A stretch of DNA of 64,000 bases from Aegilops tauschii subsp. strangulata (Eukaryota; Streptophyta; Magnoliopsida; Poales; Poaceae): contig NC_053037.3 in the NCBI RefSeq assembly GCF_002575655.3, positions 503,200,544-503,264,543 on the forward strand, read 5' to 3'. Below, piece by piece: positions 10,570-22,470 of this stretch. Position 1 is the first letter of the stretch; each line of letters opens with the position of its first letter. The notes under the pieces were generated by a model that did no database searches, had not been told where the DNA came from, and worked only from the letters and a program-made list of their open reading frames with translations. The position numbers were made by a program, and so were the translations under genes.

Positions 10570-11454
10570 TGTCGGATGTGGGGTTCCGGCAAACCCTTAA
10601 GGTTCGAACTCTGGGGTGCGCGCGAAGTCTCTCCCTCCTACCGATCCACGCCCTAGCTCACTAAGATCTTGTAGACGAACTCGACGAACTCGCAACACAG
10701 AAAGACATGAGATTTATAATGGTTCGGGCCACCGTTGTGGTGTAACACCCTACTCCAGTGTGCGTGATGGTGGATTGCCTCTTGGGCTGATGACAAATAG
10801 TACAAGGGGAAGAGCAGCCTCCTGAGGTCGGGCCGTTCTTGTGCTTGTCGAACTTGTGCGGGTGTGGACTCGATGCCCCTACTGTGGTGGCTAGCTCTAC
10901 TTATATAGGCCCTGGTCCTCTTCCCCAATATTGAGCAGGAAGGGAGCCAACAACGGCGGGCAAATTTGATGGGGGATAGCTAGGACCAGCTATCCTGACA
11001 AAAGTGGTCTTCGCCTGCGAAAGGCTCTGGTGGTGACGCCGTCTTGGGCTCCATGATGACCTCCGTCTTGCCGTCCTCCTGGTCTCGGTCTCGTTGCACC
11101 GATGTGGCAACCTTTGCCTGATGCCTCGGTACTCCTCGCCTGCACTGGCCTTCTTAGTACCAAAGAGGAAACAAGGACGCTGCACGCGCTGGCGCCTGCC
11201 TGGTGTCGATCGTCATGGCTCACGTCACGAGAGCCTCATGAGGTTTGCTCCGCCTTGATATCTCCGCTCCTCGCGAGCCCGCCTGGCTAGGCCACTCCTG
11301 AGGAGGTCTTGCGTCGTCCGCCTCGCGAGGCTTGGCCCCTCGCAAGGGTCTTGGATGCCTTGTTGATGAAGATGGGCCGTACGGCCTGCTGGCTTAGCCA
11401 CGCCGTGGGCCGCAGGCAGGCAAGTCTGGGGACCCCCGTTCCCAGAACGCCGAC
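10570..11454 (-). repeat. 3' LTR of gypsy C
   Basis: On the minus strand starts TGTCGGCGTTCTGGGAAC and ends CCACATCCGACA. It matches the 5' LTR at 41019-41898 over its full length. A purine-rich stretch (GGGCCCGGGGGCTAC, minus strand, just right of 11454) is the expected polypurine tract. TATA-like sequence on the minus strand at 10901-10907. Confidence 0.92.
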
Positions 11455-11620
11455 AGTAGCCCCCGGGCCCAAGGTGCGCTCGGGCTTGGCTTCGCGGCGA
11501 AGCAAAGTGTCAAGTACGGAGCGCCGCGGGCCCCCAAAGCCTGCAGCCTCGGTTGACGAGTGGCGGTTGATTGGATGTGGGCGTCTCCGCTTCCCCTCCT
11601 TCTCGAGCAGTGTCGCCGTC

Positions 11621-14047
11621 AAGTTGGTCCCTCCTTTCTCCGTCTTCTTTTATGAGGTTCTCGACCACTACGGGATGCTGGCGTTGCATCTCCATCCCAA
11701 CTCTGTCCTCCTCTTGTCCATCTTCGCCTACTACTGCGAGGCGTACCTGGGCGTGCTGCCGTCCGTGGCGCTTCTGCGCCACTTCTTCTTCCTTCGGGTC
11801 ACCGATGGGCCACTCTCCGGATGCGCCAACTTCGTCTCGTCTGTCAAGGCCAACTCGATCTCGAGCACCTGGAAGAGGGCCGACAATATCCGATCCAAAT
11901 GGGTCATGATGGACGCCAAGTGCGCCGATCCGCGCCTGGTGTTGCCGACGAAGGTGCCCCAGCTCAACAAGGGGTGGCCCAAGGCGGAGCTTGCCAATGA
12001 GCGGGCGTTGACGGTGTTGGAGCAGATGCAGATTGACCTGAAGCCTGGCACCGCGAAGGCGGCCAATGTGACGGGGGCAATGCTCCTGAGGGAATTCTTG
12101 ATGCTGCGAGTTGCCCCCCTCCAAGCGCGCACGCGGCCCTTATGGGAGCTTGAAGAAGAAGGGAACAAGACCCGCCTGAGGCCCGGGGCCCTTCCTGGCG
12201 ACGAATTGGATGCTGTCCTGCGCCTCATAGTTGGGGACAACCAGGAGTACCCGCCTAACGCCTTCGTTCCTCTGTTCCTCCGCAAGGACTGGGAGGAATT
12301 TGTCGCCTCCAGGCCGACCTTTGACGCGTGCGGCCTAGTGCCACCGGCACCCGCAGGAGCTCCTGCAGCTCCGAAGCCGGTGGAGGTGTCCTCAGACGAG
12401 TCCCATGGAGGGGAGGAGGAGGAGGTGAACTCGGAGAAGACTCTCGAACAGGTGGGGGAGACTTCTCCTCTGAACAAGGCCGAGATCCTCCGCGCCCTGC
12501 CTGACGACGCCGAGGCCGACGCCTGCCAGGAGGAGAGGGAGTAGCCCCTCATCCCGACAAGGTGTAGGTCGTCGCTGGTGCCTCGCGATGCCGCCTCCGT
12601 CCTGACACCTCCTGGGGCTGGCTCCGGTTCTGCCTCCGTACCACCTGCCGCCACCGGAACCCGCACGCCTGCTCCTCACGTCCCGATGCTGTCAGGCTTC
12701 AAGCTCCCCAAGAGGAAGTATGTCGCGGTGGATCGGTAAGTGTCTTAAGCTTCACCTTGTCCCTGTTTGTACTCGTCATTTCCTGATGCTCGCCCTTGGT
12801 TGATCAGACCGACGCCTTCGGTGAAGAACAGGAAGGAGGATGCGGCGGCCGTGCCTCCCTCCGTGGAGAAAGGAGGCATCAGCGCACGCATCTCCCCAGC
12901 CCGGTCATCCTCGCGGGGCCAAGAGGAAGATCGCCATGTGGAATCAGCCCCCATGGCCCCGCTGGCTCCAGAAGTGATGGCGCCTTGTGCGGCTGATGTG
13001 GTCCCAGCTGCTCCGGAACCCGCGATCTCCCAGGCCCTGGTGACGATGTCGCCTCCTCCCACTGCTGCACCTCCACTCCCAGGCTCTTCTGCTTCTGCTA
13101 CTGTTCTGGAATGCGGTCGTTTGGAGATGACCCAGTTGCAGGCAGATCTCCTGGGCGCGGACCCACGCCTGGTGGCCGGGCGCCTGGAGCGGGCCTCTGG
13201 CTGGCTTCACTCCGACCAGGCGGTTCGCGCGACGCTGAGCTTGGCCGCTGCGGCTTCCGAGAAGGAGAAGCAAAGTGCCGCCAACGCTGCAGCCGATCGT
13301 GAGACGGCGCTGAAAGACGCCAAGGCTGCCCGTGACCGCTGCCAAGTGCTGGAGGACGAGTTGCAGAGCCTGCGCGACAAGCACGCCGATGAAGCGCGCG
13401 GCCGCCTGGCAAAGGAGGAGGAGGTGAAGGCCCGGGAGGACGCCGTCAAGAACCGCGATGCTGAGCTGGTGGAGTTGGGGAAAACACAGGCCGCCGAACG
13501 CACCCGGTTGGAAGAGCTGGAGTGGGAGGTGAAGGCGAAGGAGGCTGATCTTGACGCCAAGGCACGGGTCCTGGCCGAAGACCGCGTGGCCTTTGCCGAC
13601 CTCGAGGAGAGATCTCGCAAGGCACTGAAGACGCTCTACGATCACGGCCTAGAGAAGCCGCTGGCCACTGATGAGGATGGCCCCGCCCAGTTGCTTCCTC
13701 TCCTAGTGAAGGCGCTCGAGGAAGTTGTTGATGGCGTCGGTCCTATGGCGGAGGCAGAGGCTCGCGTCCTGTCTTCAGCTACATTGACCCACGTTTTCAG
13801 CCACCTGCACCTTTGCGACCCCAACGCTTGCCTTGATGAGCTGCTGGAGCCTGTGGCTGAGGATCACTGCGAAGCCGCCGCCGCAGCTGTGCAAGGTCAG
13901 GTGGAGGCCCTGTTGGAGAGGTTCCGCGGCTTTGCCTCCTCACCCTTGTTTGGCGATGCCGCCGACCCTGTGGCTGGTGGTGCAGGTGAAGGCATCACTA
14001 CCCCGGGTGCAGCACCTTCTGCAGGTGATGGCGGTGTCCACGGGTGA
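11621..14047 (+). pseudogene. Antisense-strand gene of gypsy C: PF04195-like domain plus coiled coil, two exons
   Basis: Lies on the strand opposite to gag in the 3' region of C. Exon 1 (to 12735) has the plant 'putative gypsy-type transposon' pattern: HYGMLALHLHPNSVLLLSIF, YCEAYLGVLPSV and, later, LRKDWEEFVASRPTFDACG. One in-frame TAG (12542-12544) interrupts it, with the same frame open on both sides. A GT-AG intron (12736-12807) joins in frame to exon 2 (12808-14047), which holds a long Ala/Glu/Lys/Arg-rich coiled coil (about 13120-13700) and ends with TGA. The N-terminal part of the domain and the start codon are missing next to the 3' LTR. Function unknown; such extra genes are known in Tat-type gypsy elements. 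Confidence 0.75.
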
Positions 14048-14190
14048 CCTGCGGCTAGTTTCCTGTTTTGTTCCTGCAACATGCATCAGGCCTCGAGGAG
14101 GCATTTAGACTTTTCATTTGATATTGTGAGGACAATATGTTTGTAATATTTGCTTCGAGATTTTGTGCTTTCCTTCGTATTTGCTTTCCG

Positions 14191-14521
14191 TTCTGCGTCG
14201 GCAGAGCCCGGCCCCGCGCATACCTCAACCGCCATTGGGCCGACCGGAGACCAGGACGGACCAAGGAGTGAGGGGCTACGTGATCAGTTAGGCTCCTGAG
14301 TCGCGATGCTCAGGAGTCCCCCTTGACGCGCAAACATCATATAGGGAGAGTTTGCGAGGGTAGATTAATGTTCTACGTCGGCAGAGCCTGGCCCCGCGCA
14401 TACCTCAACCACCATTGGGCCGACCGGAGACCAGGATGGACCAAGGAGTGAGGGGCTACGTGACCAGTTAGGCTCCTAAGTCGCGATGCTCAGGAGTCCC
14501 CCTTGACGTGCAAACAATCTC
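14191..14521. repeat. 180-bp tandem duplication with a hairpin motif
   Basis: A block starting TTCTGCGTCGGCAGAGCC (14191) is repeated at 14371, a period of 180 bp. Each copy holds CTCCTGAG-N8-CTCAGGAG (14293-14316 perfect; 14473-14496 with one mismatch). A third copy of the hairpin is on the other side of element A at 37553-37576. All are in the 3' untranslated region of C. Confidence 0.88.
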
Positions 14522-15706
14522 TGTCGGAGTAAATGACCACGGGTAGCATACCCGACTCCCCCTGTCCCTTTTAAAAATTACCAGGCCAATCGAGCCTTCA
14601 AGCATCCAGGCCACGGGCCGCCTTCCTTTGGCCGGCTATCCCCAAGGCCGACTACCAGAAGGCGACCCGGCCTAAAAAACCATCCCGAAGAAAGCTACGA
14701 GATGGCCGACTCCAGGAAGCCAGCCCTAAGAGGACCGACTCCCAGAAGCAGGCCATGAAGAAGGCCGACTCCCAAAAGCCGGCCAAGACTGCACCCACCA
14801 GGCCTGCACCAACATAAGGGTGATAAGACGGGCGTGGCTGCAGTACAGCCTGCCACCCCTGAATCCCGGAGCATGCACGGCCATAAGTGCGCCGTACGGG
14901 TCAGCCATCCCCCGTCCCACGCGGCACTGTAGCCATGTTGACCGCGACGTCACCCACGACAGGCGCCTGTACGGCCCGTGGGCGGCGGGCCCCTTCAGCC
15001 AGAGAGACGCTCGAAGGCGGCCCGGCCTCCCCTAGTCGGCCTGGGGCGTAGCCGGCTCCCCATAGCCGGCTACCTCCCTCCCTCGAAATATGTGCATCAT
15101 TAAGGAGACAAGACGAGGTGAGGCTAAAGTGAGAGCCCGCCAGGCGGCGGCACTGTAGCCACGCTTACCTCGACAAAGCCCTCATCATCAGGGGCGAGGC
15201 AACAGTAACCAGCCCCCGACAAGGCCCCCAGGCGGTGGGGCCGGCCTGTCGGCCAAGAGGCCGGCAGCCAGCGGGACCCACCAGTCGGCGGGCCCCAACG
15301 GCCGGCGGAGAAGCCGGCGAGCACAGACACTGACGACTGGGACCCGCACCCAGCCGGATTACCATTGTACCCCTAGGGGGAGGGCCTATATAAACCCACC
15401 GGGGCACCCATGCAAAGGGTTGATCTCTAAGATAGTTTTAGCCACCACGTAGAGGGAAGACGAGAGCTAGCCTTGCCTTTCTTCCTCCTGTAGCCAAACA
15501 GCTCAAGGAGCACTTGTAGCTACTTGTGTTGATCTAGTGATCATGCGGAGACCCCGCAGAGCAGGACTAGGGTTGTTATCTCCACGGAGAGCCCCGAACC
15601 TGGGTAAGATTCGCCGACGTGCATGTCTTCGCCTTATCCCGTTTCTAGGCACCGGCGATGTCTTACCGGCTCCCACAATGATAAGCCACCCGTTGGCATA
15701 TGTCGC
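14522..15706 (+). repeat. 5' LTR of gypsy A, cut by Angela; last bases at 24190-24204
   Basis: Starts TGTCGGAGTAAATGACCACG; after the Angela insertion it finishes ACCTACAACCCGACA at 24190-24204. It matches the 3' LTR (35702-36864), with scattered substitutions and a block of about 38 bp (near 15118-15158) that the 3' LTR lacks. Confidence 0.93.
15387..15394 (+). promoter_or_regulatory. TATA box in 5' LTR of gypsy A
   Basis: TATATAAA in GGGCCTATATAAACCC, repeated in the 3' LTR at 36530-36537. This is the likely core promoter of the genomic RNA. Confidence 0.7.
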
Positions 15707-17412
15707 TGTTGGGGAACGTAGTAATTTCAAAAAAATTCTACGCACACGCAAGGTCATGGTGATGCATAGCAACGAGAGGGGAGAGTGTTGTCCACGTACC
15801 CTCGTAGACCGATAGCGGAAGCGTTAACACAACACGGTTGATGTAGTCGTACGTCTTCACGATCCGACCGATCAAGTACCGAACGCACGGCACCTCTGAG
15901 TTCAGCACACGTTCAGCTCGATGACGTCCCTCGAACTCCGATCCAGCCGAGTGTTGAGGGAGAGTTTCGTCAGCACGACGGCGTGGTGACAATGATGATG
16001 TTCTACCGACGCAGGGCTTCGCCTAAGCACCGCTACGATATTATCGAGGTGTAATATGGTGGAGGGGGGCACTGCACACGGCTAAGAGATCAATAGATCA
16101 ATTGTGGTGTCTATGGGGTGCCCCCTGCCCCCGTATATAAAGGAGCAAGGGGGAGGCCGCCGGCCAAGGAGGAGGGCGCGCCAAGGGGGGGAGTCCTACT
16201 CCCACCGGGAGTAGGACTCCTCCTTTCCTTGTTGGAATAGGAGAAGGGAAGGGAGAAGGAGAAAGAAGGAAGGGGGCGCCCCCCCCCTCCCTAGTCCAAT
16301 TAGGACTAGTCCATGGGGAGGGGTGCGGCCACCCTTTGGGGCCTTTCTCTCCTTTCCCGTATGGCCCATTAAGGCCCAATACGAATTCGCGTAACTCTCC
16401 GGTACTCCGAAAAATACCCGAATCACTCGGAACCTTTCCGAAGTCCGAATATAGTCGTCCAATATATCGATCTTTACATCTCGTCCATTTCGAGACTCCT
16501 CGTCATGTCCCCGATCTCATCCGGGACTCCGAACTCCTTCGGTACATCAAAACACATAAACTCATAATATAACCGTCATCGTAACGTTAAGCGGGTTCGA
16601 GAACTATGTAGACATGACCGAGACACCTCTCCGGTAAATAACCAATAGCGGAACCTGGATGCTCATATTGGTTCCCACATATTCTACGAAGATCTTTATC
16701 GGTCAGACCGCATAACAACATACGTTGTTCCCTTTGTCATCGGTATGTTACTTGCCCGAGATTCGATTGTCGGTATCTCGATACCTGGTTCAATCTCGTT
16801 ACCGGCAACTCTCTTTACTCGTTCCGTAATACATCATCCCGCAACTAGCTCATTAGTTGCAATGCTTGCAAGGCTTATAGTGATGTGCATTACCGAGTGG
16901 GCCTAGAGATACCTCTCCGACAATCGGAGTGACAAATCCTAATCTCGAAATACGCCAACCCAACAAGTACCTTCGGAGACACCTGTAGAGCACCTTTATA
17001 ATCACCCAGTTACGTTGTGACGTTTGGTAGCACACAAAGTGTTCCTCCGGTAAACGGGAGTTGCATAATCTCATAGTCATAGGAACATGTATAAGTCATG
17101 AAGAAAGCAATAGCAACATACTAAACGATCGAGTGCTAAGCTAACGGAATGGGTCAAGTCAATCACATCATTCTCCTAATGATGTGATCCCGTTAATCAA
17201 ATGACAACTCATGTCTATGGCTAGGAAACATAACCATCTTTGATCAACGAGCTAGTCAAGTAGAGGCATACTAGTGACACTCTGTTTGTCTATGTATTCA
17301 CACATGTATCAAGTTTCCGGTTAATACAATTCTAGCATGAATAATAAACATTTATCATGATATAAGGAAATAAATAATACTTTATTATTGCCTCTAGGGC
17401 ATATTTCCTTCA
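15707..17412 (-). repeat. 3' LTR of the Angela element
   Basis: Plus-strand TGTTGGGGAACGTAG... to ...TATTTCCTTCA. 1,706 bp against 1,714 bp for the other LTR. One difference is the absence of about 13 bp (TGCGGACCCTACG-like) near 16590 that the 5' LTR and the solo LTR both have. Confidence 0.95.
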
Positions 17413-17620
17413 GTCTCCCACTTACAGTAGAGTCAATAATCTAGTTCACATCGCCATGTGATTTAACATCAATAGTTCACATCACCATGTGATTAACACC
17501 CATAGTTCACATCGTCATGTGACCAACACCCAAAGGGTTTAATAGAGTCAGTTATCTAGTTCACATCGCTATGTGATTAACACCCAAAGAGTACTAAGGT
17601 GTGATCATGTTTTGCTTGTG
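17413..17620. repeat. Angela 3' region: polypurine tract and ~31-bp direct repeats
   Basis: Next to the LTR the minus strand reads AAGTGGGAGAC, the expected polypurine tract. Then TAGTTCACATCGCCATGTGATTAACACC-type units recur at about 17441, 17473, 17504 and 17561, with the inner palindrome CACATCGYCATGTG. The last is displaced by a spacer that repeats AATAGAGTCA. Confidence 0.82.
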
Positions 17621-17797
17621 AGATAATTTTAGTCAACGGGTCTGTTACATTCAGATCCGTAAGTATTTTGCAAATTTCTATGTCTACAATGCTCTGCACG
17701 GAGCTACTCTAGCTAATTGCTCCCACTTTCAATATGTATCTAGACCGAGACTTAGAGTCATCTAGATTAGTGTCAAAACTTGCATCGACGTAACCCT

Positions 17798-20463
17798 TTA
17801 CGACGAACCTTTTGTCACTTCCATAATCGAGAAACATATCCTTATTCCACTAAGGATAATTTTGACCGCTGTCCAGTGATCTACTCCTAGATCACTATTG
17901 TACTCCCTTGCCAAAATCAGTGTAGGGTATACAATAGATCTGGTACACAGAATGGCATACATTATAGAACCTATGGCCGAGGCATAGGGAATGACTTTCA
18001 TTCTTTTTCTATCTTCTGTCGTGGTCGGGCTTTGAGTCTTACTCAATTTCACACCATGTAACACAGGCAAGAAACTGTTTCTTTGACCGTTCCATTTTGA
18101 ACCACTTCAAAATCTTGTTAAGGTATGTACTCATTGAAAAAACTTATCAAGCGTCTTGATCTATCTCTATAGATCTTGATGCTCAATATGTAAGCAGCTT
18201 CACCGAGGTCTTTCTTTGAAAAACTCCTTTCAAACACTCCTTTATGCTTTGCGGAATAATTCTACATTATTTCCTATCAACAATATGTCATTCACATATA
18301 CTTATCAGAAATGTTGCAGTGCTCCCACTCACTTTCTTGTAAATACAGGCTTCACCGCAAGTCTGTATAAAACTATATCCTTTGATCAACTTATCAAAGC
18401 GTATATTCCAACTCCGAGATACTTGCACCAGTCCATAGATGGATTGCTGGAGATTGCATATTTTGTTAGCGCCTTTAGGATTGACAAAACCTTCTGGTTG
18501 CATCATATACAACTCTTCTTTAATAAATCCATTAAGGAATGTAGTTTTGTTTATCCATTTGCCAGATTTCATAAAATGTGGCAATTGCTAACATGATTCG
18601 GACAGACTTAAGCATAGATACGAGTGAGAAACTCTCATCGTAGTCAACACCTTAAACTTGTCGAAAACCTTTTGCGACAATTCTAGCTTTGTAGATAGTA
18701 ACACTACTATCAGCGTCCGTCTTCCTCTTGAAGATCCATCTATTTTTTTTATGGCTCGCCGATCATTGGGCAAGTCAATCAAAGTCCATACTTTGTTCTC
18801 ATACATGGATCCCATCTCAGATTTCATGGCCTCAAGCCATTTTGCGGAATCTGGGCTCACCATCGCTTCTTCATAGTTCGTAGGTTCGTCATGGTCTAGT
18901 AACACAACCTCCAGAACAGGATTACTTTACCACTCTGGTGCGGATCTTACTCTGGTTGACCTACGAGGTTCAGTAACAACTTGATCTGAAGTTTCATGAT
19001 CATCATCATTAACTTCCTCACTAATTGGTGTAGGTGTCATAGGAACCGGTTTCTGTGATGAACTACTTTCCAATAAGCGATGAGGTACAGTTACCTCATC
19101 AAGTTCTACTTTCCTCCCACTCACTTCTTTCGAGAGAAACTCCTTCTTTAGAAAGGATCCATTCTTCTTGCCTTCGGATCTGTGATAGAAGGTGTACCCA
19201 ACTGTCTCCTTTGGGTATCCTATGAAGACACATTTCTCCGATTTGGGTTTGAGCTTATCAGGATGAAACCTTTTCACATAAGCATTGCAACCCCAAACTT
19301 TAAGAAACAACAACTTTGGTTTCTTGCCAAACCACAGTTCATCAGATGTCGTCTCAACGGATTTAGATGGTACCCTATTTAACGTGAATGCAGCTGTCTC
19401 TAATGCATAACCCCAAAACGATAGTGGTAGTTCGGTAAGAGACATCATATATCGCACCATATCTAATAAAGTACGGTTACAATGTTCGGAGACACCATTA
19501 CACCATGGTGTTCCAGGTGGCGTGAGTAGTGAAACTATTTCACATTGTTTTAACTGAAGGCCAAACTCGTAACTCAAATAATCTTCTCCACGATCAGATC
19601 GTAGAAACTTTATTTTCTTGTTACGATGATTTTCTGCTTCACTCTGAAATTATATGAACTTTTCAAATGTTTCAGACTTCTGTTTCATTAAGTAGATATA
19701 CCCATCTCTGCTCAAATCATCTGTGAAGGTCAGAAAATAATGATACCTGCTACGAGCCTCAATATTCATCGGACCACATACATCTATATGTATGATTTCC
19801 AACAAATCTGTTGCTCTCTCCATAGTTCCGGAGAACGGCGTTTTAGTCATCTTGCCCATGAGGCACGGTTCGCAAGCATCAAGTGATTCATAATCAAGTG
19901 ATTCCAAAATCCCATCAGTATGGAGTTTCTTCATGCGCTTTACATCAATATGACCTAAACGGCAGTGCCACAAATAAGTTGCACTATCATTATTAACTTT
20001 GCATCTTTTGGCTTCATTATTATGAATATGTGTATCTCTACGATCGAGATCCAACAAATCATTTTATTGGGTGTATGACCATAGAAGGTTTTATTCATGT
20101 AAATAGAACAACAATTATTCTCTAATTTAAATGAATAACCTTATTGCAACAAACATGATCAAATCATATTCATGCTCAACGCAAACACCAAATAACACTT
20201 ATTTAGTTTCAACACTAATCCCGAAAGTATAGGGAGTGTGCGATAATGATCATATCAATCTTGGAACTATTTCCAACACACATCGTCACCTCGCCTTTTA
20301 CTAGTCTTTGTTTATTCTGCAACTCCCGTTTCGAGTTACTACTCTTAGCAACTGAACCAGTATCAAATACCGAGGGGTTGCTATAAACACTAGTAAAGTA
20401 CACATCAATAACATGTATATCCAATATACCTTTGTTCACTTTGCCATCCTTCTTATCCACCAA
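17798..20463 (-). pseudogene. pol of the Angela copia element (protease, integrase, RT, RNase H)
   Basis: Minus-strand fragments in copia order. Protease DTGSV (about 20350). Integrase zinc region WHCRLGH ... CEPCLMG (20057-19860) and core with GVSEHCNRTLLDM (19577-18927). Reverse transcriptase fragments (18905-18588, 18584-18288), then RNase H-connection (18070-17798, YASAIGSIMYA). The catalytic box reads YVND instead of YVDD (about 18283-18294) and the frame is broken around it, so RT activity is doubly lost. Confidence 0.88.
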
Positions 20464-21215
20464 ATAGTTGGGGTAGTTCCGCTTCCAGTGACCAGTCCCT
20501 TTGCAGTAGAAGCGTTTAGTCTCAGGCTTAGGACCAGACTTTAGGTTTCTTCACTTGAGCAGCAACTTGCTTGCCGTTCTTCTTGAAGTTCCCCTTCTTC
20601 CCTTTGCCCTTCTCTTGAAACTAGTGGTCTCGTCAACCATCAACACTTGATGTTTTTCTTGATTTGTACCTTCATCGATTTCAGCATCACGAAGAGCTCG
20701 GGAATTACTTTCTTCATCCCTTGCATACTATAGTTCATCACAAAGTTCTACTAACTTGGTGATGGTGACTAGAGAATTCTGTCAATCACTATTTTATCTG
20801 GAAGATTAACTCCCACTTGATTCAAGCGATTGTACTACCCAGACAATCTGAGCACATGCTCACTGCTTGAGCAATTCTCCTCCATCTTTTAGCTATAAAA
20901 CTTGTTGGAGACTTCATATCTCTCAACTCGGGTATTTTCTTGAAATATTAACTTCAACTCCTGGAACATCTCATATGGTCCATGATGTTCAAAACGTCTT
21001 TGATGTCCCGATTCTAAGCCGTTAAGCATGGTGCACTAAACTATCAAGTAGTCATCATATTGAGCTAGCCAAACGTTCATAACGTCTGCATCTGCTCCTG
21101 TAATAGGTCTGTCACCTAGCGGTGCATCAAGGACATAATTCTTCTGTGCAGCAATGAGGATCATCCTCAGATCACGGATCCAATCCGCATCTTTACTACT
21201 AACGTCTTTCAACAT
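20464..21215 (-). pseudogene. gag of the Angela copia element
   Basis: Start codon at 21213-21215 (MLKDVSSKDADWIRDLRM...). Stops and frameshifts follow (first stop after about 60 codons). Near the end, 20464-20517 encodes RFYCKGTGHWKRNY where copia gag normally has a CX2CX4HX4C zinc knuckle: two of the Cys are replaced (Arg and Tyr). gag would package the RNA; this copy could not. Confidence 0.8.
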
Positions 21216-22456
21216 AATTTTTCTCTAGGAACATATCAAAAATAAACACAGGGAAGCAACAACGCGAGCTATTGATCTACAACATAATTTCCAAAATACT
21301 ATCAGGTACTAAGTTCATGATAAATTTTAGCTCAATTAATCATATTACTTAAGAACTCCCACTTAGATAGACATCCCTCTAATCCTCTAAGTGATCACGT
21401 GATCCATATTAACTAAACCATGTCCGATCATCACGTGAGATGGAGTAGTTTCAATGGTGAACATCACCATGTTGATCATATCTAATATATGATTCACGCT
21501 CGACCTTTCGGTCTCCGTGTTAACCTGAGTATTCCGCGTGTGCAACTATTTTGCACCCGTTGTATTTTAACGTAGAGCCTATCACACCCGATCATCACGT
21601 GGTGTCTCAGCACGAAGAACTTTCGCAACGGTGCATACTCAGGGAGAACACTTTTATCTTGAAATTTTAGTGAGAGATCATCTTATAATGCTACCGTCAA
21701 TCAAAGCAAGATAAGATGCATAAAAGATAAACATCACATGCAATCAATATAAGTGATATGATATGGCCATCATCATCTTGTGCTTGTGATCTCCATCTCC
21801 GAAGCACCGTCATGATCACCATCGTCACCGGCGCGACACCTTGATCTCCATCGTAGCATCGTTGTCGTCTCGCCAATCTTATGCTTCTACCACTATTGCT
21901 ACCGCTTAGTGATAAAGTAAAGCATTACAGGGTGATTGCATTGCATACAATAAAGCGACAACCATATGGCTCCTGCCAGTTGCCGATAACTCGGTTACAA
22001 AACATGATCATCTCATACAATAAAATTCAGCATCATGTCTTGACCATATCACATCACAACATGCCCTGCAAAAACAAGTTAGACGTCCTCTACATTGTTG
22101 TTGCAAGTTTTACGTGGCTGCTACGGGCTTAGCAAGAACCGTTCTTACCTACGCATCAAAACCACAACGATAGTTTGTCAAGTTGGTGCTGTTTTAACCT
22201 TCGCAAGGACCGGGTGTAGCCACACTCGATTCAACTAAAGTGAGAGAGAGACAGACACCCGCCAGTCACCTTTAAGCAACGAGTGCTCGCAACGGTGAAA
22301 CCGGTCTCGCGTAAGCGTACACATAATGTTGGTCCGGGCCGCTTCATCTCACAATACCGCTGAACCAAAGTATGACATGCTGGTAAGCAGTATGACTTAT
22401 ATCGCCCACAACTCACTTGTGTTCTACTCGTGCATATACATCAACGCATAAAACCA
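21216..22456 (-). other. 5' leader of the Angela element
   Basis: Region between primer binding site and gag start. AT-rich, many short repeats such as CATCACGTG/CATCACCATG, no supported gene. A 61-codon open frame (22416-22231) starts close to the primer binding site but shows no recognisable domain. Confidence 0.6.
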
Positions 22457-22469
22457 GGCTCTGATACCA
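22457..22469 (-). other. Primer binding site of the Angela element (initiator Met-tRNA)
   Basis: Minus strand TGGTATCAGAGCC, one base from the 5' LTR. This is the complement of the 3' end of plant initiator tRNA-Met, standard for copia elements. Confidence 0.92.
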
Positions 22470-22470
22470 C

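Noticed and set aside
11731..12666. Minus-strand open frame of 311 codons
   Set aside because: Opposite the PF04195-like exon of C; low-complexity Arg/Ser-rich translation without domain.
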